Notes: generated by a model not told the origin, from the sequence alone. A stretch of 43,218 nucleotides of DNA from Gordonia araii NBRC 100433 (GCF_000241265.1 NZ_BAEE01000051.1:1-43218), one strand, 5' to 3'. Numbered from the stretch's first letter, positions 17,738-26,292 are shown. Numbers and translations are program-made.

Positions 17738-18634
17738 ATGGACGAGAAGGACGAGCACGCAAGGGTTTTCGGCGAGTATCGGCCGTTGCTGTTCACCATC
17801 GCCTACGAGATCCTCGGCTCGGCCACCGACGCCGACGACGTCCTGCAGGAGAGCTACCTGCGCTGGGCGGAGATCGATCTCGCCGGGGTCGAATCCCCGC
17901 GCGCCTACTTGGCTCGCGTCGTGACGCGGCAGGCGCTCAACGCGGCCCGGGCCGGCGCTCGTCGTCGTGAGGAGTACGTCGGACCCTGGCTGCCGGAGCC
18001 GATCCTGCTCGACGACCACGATCCGGCCGACGACGTCGTGCTGGCGGAGTCTGTTTCGACGGCGATGCTCGTCGTCCTCCAGTCGCTCTCCCCGGACGAG
18101 CGGGCGGTGTTCGTGCTGCGCGAGGTGTTCGGCTTCGGCTACGACGAGATCGCCGGGATCGTCGGTAAATCCGCCGATGCGGTCCGCCAGACCGCGCACC
18201 GGGCGCGCGCCCACGTGCAGTCGCGGCGTCCGCGCTTCGACGCGGGCGGTGCGGCGACCGCCGAGGAGGTCACGCGGGCGTTCCAGATCGCGGCGGTGAC
18301 CGGGGATGTCGACGGCCTGCTCGCGGTGCTCGCCCCGGACGCGGTGTACACCGCTGACAGCGACGGCAAGGCGAGTGCGGCGCGCCGCCCGGTCGCCGGT
18401 GCCGACGCCATCGCCAGGATGATGCTGGGCTTCGTGCGGTTCGGGGTGAAGCACGAGATGGCGACCCGCGACCTCTGGGTCAACGGGATGCCGGGATTCA
18501 CCGTCACGATGACCGACGATCCCGGCGGCGCCTTCTGGTTCCACGTGGTCGACGGCAAGATCGCGCACATCTACGGCATGCGCAACCCGGACAAGCTGGG
18601 CGGACTCGCCGCTCCGCGATCCATCGCACGATGA
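17738..18634 (+). CDS. ECF41-group sigma factor with C-terminal SnoaL-like domain
   Basis: This extracytoplasmic-function sigma factor (298 aa) has its own regulatory domain. Sigma-2 is at residues about 10-72 (DADDVLQESYLRW), sigma-4 at about 108-160 (ERAVFVLREVFGFGYDEIAG then SADAVRQTAHRAR), and a SnoaL-like extension runs from about 175 to 298. The three ECF41 hallmarks are readable: YVGPWLPEP at 80-88, a DGGGR-like DSDGK at 207-211, and NPDKL at 283-287. ECF41 factors have no separate anti-sigma; the C-terminal domain modulates them. The neighbours are the expected COE genes. An in-frame GTG three bases upstream of the ATG is an alternative start. Confidence 0.9.
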   Translation: MDEKDEHARVFGEYRPLLFTIAYEILGSATDADDVLQESYLRWAEIDLAGVESPRAYLARVVTRQALNAARAGARRREEYVGPWLPEPILLDDHDPADDVVLAESVSTAMLVVLQSLSPDERAVFVLREVFGFGYDEIAGIVGKSADAVRQTAHRARAHVQSRRPRFDAGGAATAEEVTRAFQIAAVTGDVDGLLAVLAPDAVYTADSDGKASAARRPVAGADAIARMMLGFVRFGVKHEMATRDLWVNGMPGFTVTMTDDPGGAFWFHVVDGKIAHIYGMRNPDKLGGLAAPRSIAR

Positions 18635-18644
18635 GGGGGAGATC

Positions 18645-19094
18645 ATGAACAAGGCATTGCTGATCTGCGTTTCGGTCTCGCAGGGCAACACCCGTCGAGT
18701 CGCCGAGGCGATGGCGGGTGCACTCGACGCCAAGGTCGTCGAGCCGGAGGAGGTGAGCGCCGACGACCTCACGGCGTACGACCTCGTCGGATTCGGCTCG
18801 GGGATCTTCTACCAGCGCTTCCACTCGAGGCTGCGCGAGTGCGTGACATCGTTACCGGCCGGCGGGATGTCGGGCCGGGCGTTCGTCTACGGCACCAGCG
18901 GATTCGCGCCGCTGACCACGAAGCCGCTCACGCGCGGGCTGGAGCGAGCCGGGTTCACCGTCGTCGGCGAGTTCTGTTGCCGCGGCTACGACACGTCGCC
19001 CCCGTTCGGCTGGTTCGGCGGCGCCAAACGGGGTCGTCCCGACGAGACTGATCTCGAGGCGGCCCAGTCATTCGCGCAGACGTTGGTGCGATAG
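18645..19094 (+). CDS. Flavodoxin-family protein
   Basis: This small FMN-binding flavodoxin-fold protein (149 aa) has the phosphate-binding loop SVSQGNTRRVAEAM at residues 10-23, then YDLVGFGSGIFYQRFHSRLRE near residue 44 and VYGTSGF near residue 87. It is an electron carrier or part of a quinone reductase. It starts 10 bp after ECF41 behind GGGGGAG, so it probably belongs to the same transcript and could pair with the FAD oxidoreductase upstream. Confidence 0.82.
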   Translation: MNKALLICVSVSQGNTRRVAEAMAGALDAKVVEPEEVSADDLTAYDLVGFGSGIFYQRFHSRLRECVTSLPAGGMSGRAFVYGTSGFAPLTTKPLTRGLERAGFTVVGEFCCRGYDTSPPFGWFGGAKRGRPDETDLEAAQSFAQTLVR

Positions 19095-19134
19095 TCGCGT
19101 TACAGTTTCGCCGTCCCGCGCGAAGGGGTGATGG

Positions 19135-19623
19135 ATGGACGGTGGGTTCGAGGGCATTTACCGCGAGCACGTGACGCCCCTGTGGCGCTACGTGCGTGTG
19201 CGCGTGCCGTCGGACGCTGACGCCGAGGACGTGATCAGCGAGGTATTCGTGGCTGCGATGCGATCGTGGGACCGCTACGACCCGGCAGCGGGGACCGTCG
19301 GTGCGTGGCTGACCGGCATCGCGCGCCACGGTGTCGCCGACTGGTGGCGCAAGCACGGCAGGGAGATCCCAGTGGAGTCTGTCGCCGACGACCGGGCCGC
19401 GCCGGGCGACGACCCGGAGACTGCCGCGCTGCGCCGTCTCGCCGACCACGAGGTGCGGGCGCGTCTATCGATACTGACCAGCAGGGAACGCGACGCGGTG
19501 GCGTTGCGGTTCGGGGCCCGCCTGTCGTCGCCCGAAATCGGTGCGGCACTGGGAATTTCGGCGCCCGCGGCGCGCATGCTCGTCTATCGGGCGGTCGGGA
19601 AGCTACGGAAGGCGGTGGTGTGA
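19135..19623 (+). CDS. ECF sigma factor, second in the locus
   Basis: This short sigma-70 family protein (162 aa) has region 2 (DAEDVISEVFVAAMRSWDRY, residues about 29-48) and region 4 (LTSRERDAVALRFGARLSSP then GAALGISAPAARMLVYRAVG, residues about 114-155). It lacks the ECF41 extension. Adjacent genes (stop TGA directly followed by ATG at 19624) couple it to a membrane protein that may act as its anti-sigma factor. ATG 19135 was chosen with GAAGGGG upstream. Target promoters are unknown. Confidence 0.85.
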   Translation: MDGGFEGIYREHVTPLWRYVRVRVPSDADAEDVISEVFVAAMRSWDRYDPAAGTVGAWLTGIARHGVADWWRKHGREIPVESVADDRAAPGDDPETAALRRLADHEVRARLSILTSRERDAVALRFGARLSSPEIGAALGISAPAARMLVYRAVGKLRKAVV

Positions 19624-20250
19624 ATGGTCGAGAACGTCAACCCGGACGAGCAGGCGGCGGCCGACGCGCTCGACGTCGCCATCGACGACGCGCTCGGCGG
19701 AGACCGCACCGATCCGACGCTGTCATGGCTGAGTGCCGCCTTCACCGTCGTCCCGCCGGCAGCCACGACGGAGCGCGTTGCCGCGCGTCTGTCTCGTGCC
19801 GCGGGACCGGTTCCGGTCCGGCGCCGGCGCTCCACCGTCGCCGGGCGCGATCTGTGGCGCTGGCCGCGAATCGCCGCGGCTGTTCTGGGCCTGTTGCTCA
19901 TGTTCCAGGGCGCCAGCAGCCTGACGTCGGGGGCATGGATCGCGGAGAACATCGGAGAGCCCTTCGCGCCCCACGCGGTCGCCGAAGGCGGGTTCGCGCT
20001 GATCGCCGTCGGATTCGTCGCCCTCGTCGCCTCCCTTGATCGGCAGTGGGTGGTTCTGGCCGTCGCCGCCGGAGTGCCGTTGGGAATCATGCTCGGCGTC
20101 CACGGACTCCGCGAGGTCAACGTGTGGGCGTGGGGCGCCGCGCTCCACGTGACCGAAGGCGTCGTCGCGGTGGCGTTGCTGGTCAGCTTCGTCATCGCGT
20201 GGCGCGGTCGTGATCGATCCGGCCGGCGGTCGAAACGGAAGGTGGATTGA
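19624..20250 (+). CDS. Membrane protein, possible anti-sigma factor
   Basis: This 208-aa protein has a cytosolic N-terminal part of about 80 residues (DEQAAADALDVAIDDALGGD) and four predicted membrane segments, roughly 83-101, 117-134, 139-157 and 172-191. It ends in a very basic tail. It lacks the HxxxCxxC zinc motif of classical anti-sigma domains. Its contact with the sigma gene and the layout soluble-head/membrane-tail are what suggest an anti-sigma role. The stop overlaps the start of the epimerase gene (TGATG). Confidence 0.6.
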   Translation: MVENVNPDEQAAADALDVAIDDALGGDRTDPTLSWLSAAFTVVPPAATTERVAARLSRAAGPVPVRRRRSTVAGRDLWRWPRIAAAVLGLLLMFQGASSLTSGAWIAENIGEPFAPHAVAEGGFALIAVGFVALVASLDRQWVVLAVAAGVPLGIMLGVHGLREVNVWAWGAALHVTEGVVAVALLVSFVIAWRGRDRSGRRSKRKVD

Positions 20251-21158
20251 TGGAGGTCTTCGTCACCGGCGGAACCGGCGCGATCGGCGGCTACGCCGTA
20301 CCCGCACTGGTCGCAGGCGGGCACCGGGTGAAAGCCTTGGCGCGCAGCGAAGAGGCGGCGGCGAAGCTGTCCGCTCATGGCGCCGAGCCCGTTCGCGTTT
20401 CCCTGTTCGACGTTCCGGGCTTGACCGAGGCGTTCGCCGGATCCGATGCCGTCGTCAATCTCGCCTCGGCGCTGCCGTCGACGACGAAGTTCGTCTTCTA
20501 CTCGGCGTGGAAGGAGTGTCTCCGGATCCGTTCCGAGGGGTCGGCGGCCGTGGTCGACGCCGCACTCGGGGCAGGCGTCCGGCGCGTGATCCAGGAGTCG
20601 GTCGTCATGATCTATGCCGACCAGGGCGATCGGTGGATCGACGAATCGGCGCCGGTCGAGGAGTTCCCGATCGCGCGTGGCAACTTCGCCGCCGAGGCCA
20701 GCGCTCGCCGGTTCGGCGAGGCGGGCGGGCAGGCGACGGTCTTGCGTTTCGGCGTGTTCTACGGCTGGGGTGCCGCGCACAGCGAACAGATCCTCTCGAT
20801 GGCACGACGGGGGATCGGATTCGCCCCCGGTCCGCCCGACAGCTATCTGTCGTCGATCCAGCTCACCGACGCGGCTGCCGCGGTAGTGGCGGCCCTCGAC
20901 GCGCCGGCGGGCACGTACAACATCGTCGACGACGATCCGGTGACCACGCGCGGGAACGTCGATGCCCTCGCCGGCGCCGTCGGGCGTCGTCCGCTGATCA
21001 CCGGTCCGGGCAGGGCTGCGCTGCTGCTCGGCGACCGTCTCACGTCGTTGACCCGATCCCTGCGCGTCAGCAATGCCGCGTTTCGCGCCGAAGCCGACTG
21101 GGCACCGCGCTATCCCAGCGTCCGCGAGGGATACGCACAGATGGCGGCCGAGGGGTGA
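20250..21158 (+). CDS. NAD-dependent epimerase/dehydratase family protein
   Basis: This is an extended short-chain reductase (302 aa). The Rossmann start MEVFVTGGTGAIGGYAVPAL lies at residues 1-20, followed by VVNLASALPS near residue 68. A clear YxxxK is not obvious, so it may be an atypical NmrA/epimerase-like member. ATG 20250 overlaps the preceding stop; a TTG three bases upstream is less likely. It is the 'epimerase' member of the COE trio. Substrate unknown; sugar epimerisation should not be assumed. Confidence 0.8.
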   Translation: MEVFVTGGTGAIGGYAVPALVAGGHRVKALARSEEAAAKLSAHGAEPVRVSLFDVPGLTEAFAGSDAVVNLASALPSTTKFVFYSAWKECLRIRSEGSAAVVDAALGAGVRRVIQESVVMIYADQGDRWIDESAPVEEFPIARGNFAAEASARRFGEAGGQATVLRFGVFYGWGAAHSEQILSMARRGIGFAPGPPDSYLSSIQLTDAAAAVVAALDAPAGTYNIVDDDPVTTRGNVDALAGAVGRRPLITGPGRAALLLGDRLTSLTRSLRVSNAAFRAEADWAPRYPSVREGYAQMAAEG

Positions 21159-21251
21159 CGCCGGTCACAATCGCCTCGGATGGCGTTACGGTTGGCGCCG
21201 GAGACCGCAAGTAACGGTAGACAGATCCGCCCGCGCGGTCAGGAGGACATC

Positions 21252-21803
21252 ATGCGCGCATTCCATCGTCTCTGGGGCTATGCCAAGGCCTTCTCGCAGT
21301 CCAAGCGGAATCGGGCGGATCTCTACCGATGGCTGATCCGTCGGCCGCTGATCCTCCTCGCCACCGGCTGGTACGAGGTGTCGCTGCTGTTCTCCAACCG
21401 CCTCGACCCGCGGTACAAGGAACTCGCGCTGCTGAAGTCGGCCGGCATGGTCAGCTGCGAGTTCTGCCTCGACATCGGATCGGCGCTGGCCCGCACCGCG
21501 GGTATCTCCGAACAGCAATTGCGCGACTTGCCGGTCTACGCCGAAAGCGATGCCTACACCGATGTGGAGAAGCTCGTGCTGGCCTTCGCCGAGGCCATGA
21601 CCGCGACTCCGGCGGTCGGCGACGACCTGGCCGAGATCCGCGAACGACTGCTCGAGCACTTCACCAAGGGACAGGTCGCCGAACTCGCGGCCGAGATCGC
21701 CTGGGAGAACCAGCGGGCCCGGCTCAACCAAGCGCTGGGCGTCCGCCCGACCGGAATGTCCGACGGCGAGGCCTGCGCGCTGCCGGAACGACGCGCTTCG
21801 TAG
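21252..21803 (+). CDS. Carboxymuconolactone decarboxylase/AhpD-like protein
   Basis: This AhpD/CMD-fold protein (183 aa) has a redox-active CxxC at Cys69-Glu-Phe-Cys72 in GMVSCEFCLDIGSALA. ATG 21252 follows a strong AGGAGG at 21241. The CxxC points to an AhpD-like thiol peroxidase/disulfide role rather than true decarboxylation. It is the third COE member (CMD, oxidoreductase, epimerase). The gap before it (21159-21251) may contain its own promoter, but I saw no convincing ECF41 motif there. Confidence 0.85.
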   Translation: MRAFHRLWGYAKAFSQSKRNRADLYRWLIRRPLILLATGWYEVSLLFSNRLDPRYKELALLKSAGMVSCEFCLDIGSALARTAGISEQQLRDLPVYAESDAYTDVEKLVLAFAEAMTATPAVGDDLAEIRERLLEHFTKGQVAELAAEIAWENQRARLNQALGVRPTGMSDGEACALPERRAS

Positions 21804-21968
21804 CGTTCCTGCCGCGGTTTCGTTGAGCCGCTATGGCATTCGTCACGATGACCTTTCTGGGCGAGCCGCCCGCTGGTGTCCGATTTTACGATCGCGGTGC
21901 CAGATCGGCACTCAGCACCGCGTATCGCGGACAACGAAAGGTAGACATCATGGGTCGGGGAATCATTG

Positions 21969-22798
21969 ATGGGGAGGTGTTCGCAAGCGACATCCGCGCC
22001 GCGAACTTTTGACAGACCGCCGCGCGGCGGAATCCGCTCTGCGGCAATCGGATTCGCCAGCATTGCGATGGCCGCGAGCATCGGCATGGCCGCCGCGCCT
22101 GCGACCGCTGCCGTGCCCGTGGCTCAGGTCAGCGCGGGGCAGTTGGCCACGGCACGCGCAGCCGCTGCCACGTCGACGTCGACGACAGTGATGGCGAACG
22201 GTGTGCGGTTCGCCGGTGAGAGTGTCCGCTACGTCAGCGGACCGGGTGCCGCGGCGGCCGCGCCGTTCCGGCACACGGTCGCCAGCCCGGACGTCATCGG
22301 GTTGTCCACCCTGGCCGGCGCCGCCATCGGCGGGGTCATCGGGTTCGGTGTCGGAATCTTGGTGTCGCCCCTCGTCGGGCAGTCGCCGTCGGCGTCGCGG
22401 CGGTCGGCGCGACTGCAACCGCGCCGACCGGAATCGGTATCCCCATTTGCCTCATCGGGGTTCCGCTGCTCGGTGCGGTGGGTGCGCCCCTGGCCGCCGT
22501 CGCGTCGCCCATCATCGGCGCGGTAATCGGTGCCGGGATCGGCGCGGTCGTCGGGGCGGGCATCGGTGCCTCCTACGCATCGGCCCCGGCACGCGTCGAC
22601 GCCGACGCGCCGGCCAAGGCATCGTCGTCGCCGGTCAGTGAGTTGGTGGCAGCCCTGCCGGCTCCCGCGGCACCGGTCGTCGACGCCGCCTACAGCGACC
22701 CGACCGTCAAGAACATCGGCCGGGCGCTCGATCGGGCAGCGGAGACGAACCCGGGATCGGACGGGCATTGGACTTCGCCAAGTCAGTCCTGCCGGTGA
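21969..22798 (+). pseudogene. Secreted glycine-rich protein with an apparent frameshift
   Basis: The first frame from ATG 21969 encodes a basic N-terminus and a signal peptide (IRSAAIGFASIAMAASIGMA then AAPATAAVP), a short mature part, and GGVIGFGVGILVSPLVG. The frame then turns to arginine-rich nonsense. A second frame takes up the same style at about 22380 (AVAVGVAAVGATATAPTGIG, then PIIGAVIGAGIGAVVGAGIG) and runs to a TGA at 22798. One extra G in the GGG run at 22377-22379 would join them into about 277 residues. A sequencing error, a recent inactivation, or programmed slippage are all possible. A 20-codon frame from ATG 21950 with AAAGG upstream is probably spurious. Function unknown; Gly/Ala membrane-like repeats suggest an envelope protein. 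Confidence 0.6.
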
Positions 22799-22819
22799 AC
22801 TAGTCCGACGGCACAAGCG

Positions 22820-22857
22820 AAACACTCCGCGGAGCCAGCCGGTTCCGCGGAGTGTTT
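22820..22857. terminator. Rho-independent terminator
   Basis: AAACACTCCGCGGA (22820-22833) pairs perfectly with TCCGCGGAGTGTTT (22844-22857) around a 10-nt loop, followed by T and G. It lies 21 bp after the end of the frameshifted secreted-protein gene. The A-tract on the other side makes it usable in both directions. Confidence 0.8.
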
Positions 22858-22870
22858 TGGTTGACGTTGT

Positions 22871-22946
22871 GCCGAGTGGGCACCTGACCTGCGCCGAGTG
22901 GGCACCTGACATGCGCCGAGTGGACACAGCGCGTGCCCACTCGGCG
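22871..22946. repeat. 22-bp tandem repeat plus inverted copy, 3' of ltp3
   Basis: Two near-identical 22-bp units beginning GCCGAGTGGGCACCTGAC (22871-22892 and 22893-22914) are followed by a diverged third copy. CGCCGAGTGG (22914-22923) also pairs with CCACTCGGCG (22937-22946) to form a hairpin. The same 22-mer recurs at 31992 and 32014 next to echA19. Confidence 0.75.
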
Positions 22947-22970
22947 GGGGTGAGGTGCCCAGTCGGCGGA

Positions 22971-24149
22971 CTAGTTGGTCGGCTTGTCCGCCCCGACGAG
23001 CCACATCGAGAAGTACTGCGAGCCGCCGCCGTAGGCATGGCCGACCGCCTTGCGGGCGTCGGGGACCTGGTGGTCGCCGCCCTTGCCCATCACCTGGATG
23101 GCCGCCTCGGCGAACCGGATCATGCCCGACGCTCCGATGGGGTTCGACGAGAGCACGCCGCCGGAGGCGTTGAACGGGATCTTGCCGCCGATCTCGGTCT
23201 CGCCCGCTTCGGTCAGTTTCCAGCCCTCGTTCTGCGCGGCGAAGCCCAGGTTCTCCAGCCACATCGGCTCGAACCAGGAGAACGGCACGTAGATCTCGGC
23301 TGCGTCGATCTCCTCGATCGGGTTGGTGATGCCGCCCGCTTTCCACAGTGCGGCGGCGGCGTCGCGCCCGGCCTGAGGGCTCACCACGTCGCGGTGCGCG
23401 AAGTTCAACGGCTCGGTGCGCATCGCGGTCGCGTGGATCCATGCCACCGGATTGCCCGCCGCGACAGCCGAATCGGCGACGTCCTCGGCACCGATCACCA
23501 CCGCGCACGCGCCGTCCGACGACGGACACGTCTCGTCGAACCGGATCGGATCCCACAGCATCTGGGATTCCATGATCTTCTCGACGGTCATGTCCGGCTG
23601 GTGCAGATGGGCCAGCGGGTTCTTGGCGCCGTTGCGCCGGTCCTTGGCCGCCACGATCGCACCGATGTGCGACGGCGCACCGGAGCGCCGGATGTAGGAG
23701 CGGACGTGCGGGGCGAAGAAGCCGCCTGCGCCCGCGCCGACCGGCTTCGTGAACGGCACCGGGATCGACAGCGCCCACATCGCGTTGGATTCGGACTGCT
23801 TCTCCCACGCGACGGCCAGCACGCGTTTGTGGATGCCGCCGAACACCAGTGACGCGGCGACGTTGGCCGTCGATCCGCCCACCGACCCGGCGGTGTGCAC
23901 GCGCAGCAGTTGTTTGCCGACGGCACCGAGTGCTTCGGCCATCGCGAACTCGGGGATCATCGCACCCTCGAACAGGTCGGGTGCTTTGCCGACGACAACG
24001 GCGTCGATCTCGTCGATCGTCACGTTCGCGTCGGCCAGTGCGCGGTCGATGGCCTCGCGGCACATGCCGGCCATCGTCACGTCGTGGCGCTTGGCTACGT
24101 ACTTGGTCTGCCCGGTGCCCAGCACCGCGGCGCGATTGAGGTGGCCCAT
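22971..24149 (-). CDS. ltp3: Ltp3, thiolase-fold sterol side-chain aldolase-type protein
   Basis: This SCP2-type thiolase-like protein (392 aa) corresponds to Rv3523. Residues include MGHLNRAAVLGTGQTKYVAK at the start and VHTAGSVGGSTANVAASL near residue 84, where typical thiolases carry the nucleophilic Cys; here a Ser/Gly sequence replaces it. It is therefore more likely an aldol lyase like Ltp2 than a true thiolase. Ltp3 and Ltp4 were implicated in C24-branched sterol side-chain cleavage in Rhodococcus. The ATG overlaps the ltp4 stop (TGATG), and the DUF35 partner lies one gene upstream. Confidence 0.88.
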   Translation of the reverse strand: MGHLNRAAVLGTGQTKYVAKRHDVTMAGMCREAIDRALADANVTIDEIDAVVVGKAPDLFEGAMIPEFAMAEALGAVGKQLLRVHTAGSVGGSTANVAASLVFGGIHKRVLAVAWEKQSESNAMWALSIPVPFTKPVGAGAGGFFAPHVRSYIRRSGAPSHIGAIVAAKDRRNGAKNPLAHLHQPDMTVEKIMESQMLWDPIRFDETCPSSDGACAVVIGAEDVADSAVAAGNPVAWIHATAMRTEPLNFAHRDVVSPQAGRDAAAALWKAGGITNPIEEIDAAEIYVPFSWFEPMWLENLGFAAQNEGWKLTEAGETEIGGKIPFNASGGVLSSNPIGASGMIRFAEAAIQVMGKGGDHQVPDARKAVGHAYGGGSQYFSMWLVGADKPTN

Positions 24150-25204
24150 CAGCCCTGTCCCCCCGAGGTCGGTTGATCCGCGGCCGCCAGGGTGACGACC
24201 ATGTTCTGCTGCAGCACCGGGCCGCCGGACGCGTGCGCGACTGCGGTCTGCGCGTCGCCGGTCAAGATGGCGTGCGCGGCGTAGCCGATGCGCTGCAACC
24301 CTGCCGAGAACAGCGAGTTGCCGGCCAGGGCCCCGCCGGACGGGTTGATCCGGACCGAATCGGGGAGCCGGAGTGCCTTCCTCACGATGAGTTCCTCGTG
24401 GGTGAAGGCGGCGTGGATCTCGGCGACGTCCACCGCGCGGCTCTGATCGCCGAACGCGCCGTCGCCGGCCAATTCCGTCGATCGCGAGACGGTCAGGTCG
24501 CGCGCGCCGAAGTTCGGCGAGTCGATGCGGTGGTCCCAGCCGGTGATGAAGGCGGGGTTGGCGACGAGTTCGCGAGCCCGTTCCTCGCTGGCGAGGATGA
24601 GTGCGGCGCCGGCGTCGGTGTACGGCGCGATGTCGTGGGCCCGCAGCGGAGTAGCGACGTAGTCGGCGGCGAGCAATTCGTCGACCGAACGGCCGGAGGA
24701 ACGAGCGGCCACCGCGGCCATATCGGCCTCGCTCCACGCGCCCGATTCCACTCCGGCGCGGGCCTGCAGGGCGCTGAGCGAACTCGCGCGCGGCCACAGA
24801 GGGGCGACGGTGTACGGGTCGGTCTCCAGCGCGAGTGTCAGGTCGGCATCGGAGGCGCTGGACTTGCCGAAGCCGTACGCCAGAGCGGTGTCGACCTCGC
24901 CGGTGGCGATCTTCACGTAGGCCTCGTAGGCGGCCCACGCCGCGTCCATCTCGAGGTGGGACTCGTTGATGGGCGGCATCGCGCCGATCGAGTCGATGGC
25001 CGAGATGAACGAGAATGCCCGTCCCGCAAGGTAGTCCGACGATCCGCTGCACCAGAAGTCGATATCGGTACGAGTGATTCCCAGTTCGGCGTAGAGCTTG
25101 TCGAAGCAGGGGATCAGCATCTCGACGCCGTTGGTGGTGCCGGGGGAGTCGGTGATGTTGGGGCTGTGCGCGAAGCCGACTATCGCGATCTTTCGGGGCG
25201 CCAT
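24149..25204 (-). CDS. ltp4: Ltp4, thiolase-fold partner of Ltp3
   Basis: This thiolase-superfamily protein (351 aa) corresponds to Rv3522. The N-terminus is MAPRKIAIVGFAHSPNITDS; INPSGGALAGNSLFSAGLQR near residue 300 is the family NxxGG segment. No cysteine occurs at the nucleophile region (ESHLEMDAAWAAYEAY), so classical thiolysis is unlikely. It probably forms a complex with Ltp3 and the DUF35 protein. ATG 25204 overlaps the DUF35 stop; a GTG one codon upstream is an alternative. It is the middle gene of a three-gene overlapping string. Confidence 0.87.
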   Translation of the reverse strand: MAPRKIAIVGFAHSPNITDSPGTTNGVEMLIPCFDKLYAELGITRTDIDFWCSGSSDYLAGRAFSFISAIDSIGAMPPINESHLEMDAAWAAYEAYVKIATGEVDTALAYGFGKSSASDADLTLALETDPYTVAPLWPRASSLSALQARAGVESGAWSEADMAAVAARSSGRSVDELLAADYVATPLRAHDIAPYTDAGAALILASEERARELVANPAFITGWDHRIDSPNFGARDLTVSRSTELAGDGAFGDQSRAVDVAEIHAAFTHEELIVRKALRLPDSVRINPSGGALAGNSLFSAGLQRIGYAAHAILTGDAQTAVAHASGGPVLQQNMVVTLAAADQPTSGGQG

Positions 25205-26226
25205 CACACGTACTCCTGGTAGCTGTCGTAGTCGGCGTCGGGCTCACCGGTCGGACGGAAGTGACTGATGTTGCCCAACGAGTGTTCCCACTCGGCTTCG
25301 GGCAACCAGACCGCTTGCACTCGCATGCCCATGCGCACCTCGTCGGCGGGGCAGTCGAGGATCAAGTGCAGGAACGGGATGTCGGTGCCGTCGATCAGGA
25401 CGTAGGCCGCGACGTAGGGCGGCTTGATCTTCTGGCCCTGGAACGGCACGTTGACGATGCAGAAGGTGGTGACGATGCCGGTGTCGGGCAGGTCGACGTA
25501 CTCGGCGGCGGGGGCGCCGTCGGCCGGGCTGACGTCGCGGGGCGGGAAATAGACGCGTCCTTCGTCGACGCCGGCGGCCATGCGGTTGCCGATCAGCTTG
25601 CCCTGCGCCAGCCCCGCCAGGAAGACCGACTCGGCCTCGGAGGCCGAGTGGGTGATGGCGGTGGCGATCGGCGTCTTCACGACGACGTTGCCGCCGGGCT
25701 CGTCGGGCAGCTCGGCCGTGTTGGCAGGGGCGTCGGACGAGTCGTCCCCCGGTTCGAAGTGGCTGATGTCGGTGATCAATCCGGTGCGCGCGGCACGCCA
25801 CACCGCCCGCACGCGCATGCCGGTGCTCATCTCCTCCGCCGACGGTACGACGACGGCGTGCAGCATCGAGGTGTCCGCACCGTCGAGGCGGATCAGCGCC
25901 CACGCGAACGGTGAGTCAACCGGCTGCGCACCGGCGGGGCGGGGCTCCCACGTCCAGCCGGTGACGGTGCCGACGGCACCGATCTCGACCAGGTCCGTCG
26001 AGAGCTGGCCGGTAGCCGGGTCGAACTCGACCGGCGGCGCGTAGACCTTGCCGTCGGCGCTGCGCGAGCCGACGATGCGGCCGTCGCGCAGGGCGAGGGC
26101 GAATTGGGACAGCACCGGGCCAAGCGAGCGGGTGTAGTCGAAGCTGTTGGTCAGCGGCGCGGACAGGATCGTCGAGGTGGGCGCGGGTACTTCCGCGACG
26201 GGATCGGTGATCGGTCTGGTACTCAC
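25204..26226 (-). CDS. Tandem DUF35 OB-fold protein (Rv3521-like)
   Basis: This 340-aa protein contains two DUF35/OB-fold units, residues about 25-160 and 185-335, as in Rv3521. DUF35 proteins bind the thiolase-fold aldolases (for example ChsH2 with Ltp2) and present acyl-CoA. Normally each begins with a zinc ribbon of four cysteines; both copies here lack it (LRDGRIVGSRSADGKVYAPP and AQGKLIGNRMAAGVDEGRVY), and the whole protein has only two cysteines. GTG 26226 was chosen because the upstream in-frame region covers the KstR box. It is first of the DUF35-ltp4-ltp3 string. Confidence 0.85.
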   Translation of the reverse strand: MSTRPITDPVAEVPAPTSTILSAPLTNSFDYTRSLGPVLSQFALALRDGRIVGSRSADGKVYAPPVEFDPATGQLSTDLVEIGAVGTVTGWTWEPRPAGAQPVDSPFAWALIRLDGADTSMLHAVVVPSAEEMSTGMRVRAVWRAARTGLITDISHFEPGDDSSDAPANTAELPDEPGGNVVVKTPIATAITHSASEAESVFLAGLAQGKLIGNRMAAGVDEGRVYFPPRDVSPADGAPAAEYVDLPDTGIVTTFCIVNVPFQGQKIKPPYVAAYVLIDGTDIPFLHLILDCPADEVRMGMRVQAVWLPEAEWEHSLGNISHFRPTGEPDADYDSYQEYV

Positions 26227-26235
26227 AACCTCTAC

Positions 26236-26249
26236 TAGAACACGTTCTA
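26236..26249. promoter_or_regulatory. Perfect KstR box upstream of the DUF35-ltp4-ltp3 genes
   Basis: TAGAACACGTTCTA matches TnnAACnnGTTnnA exactly and is fully palindromic. It ends 10 bp upstream of the DUF35 start codon, in the 84-bp gap after the KshB-like gene. It shows that the DUF35-ltp4-ltp3 string has its own KstR-controlled promoter. Confidence 0.85.
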
Positions 26250-26292
26250 ATATTGGCGCGCAAGGAGGTGTTGGGAGATTGTTTGCCACCCG

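Noticed and set aside
21159..21251. Second ECF41 promoter upstream of the CMD/AhpD-like gene
   Set aside because: GGTCACA is followed by CGTT only 14 bp later; both spacing and first base differ from the known motif.
21950..22012. 20-codon leader peptide before the secreted protein
   Set aside because: It has an AAAGG site, but no conserved feature such as codon runs or an attenuator is visible, so I did not list it as a gene.
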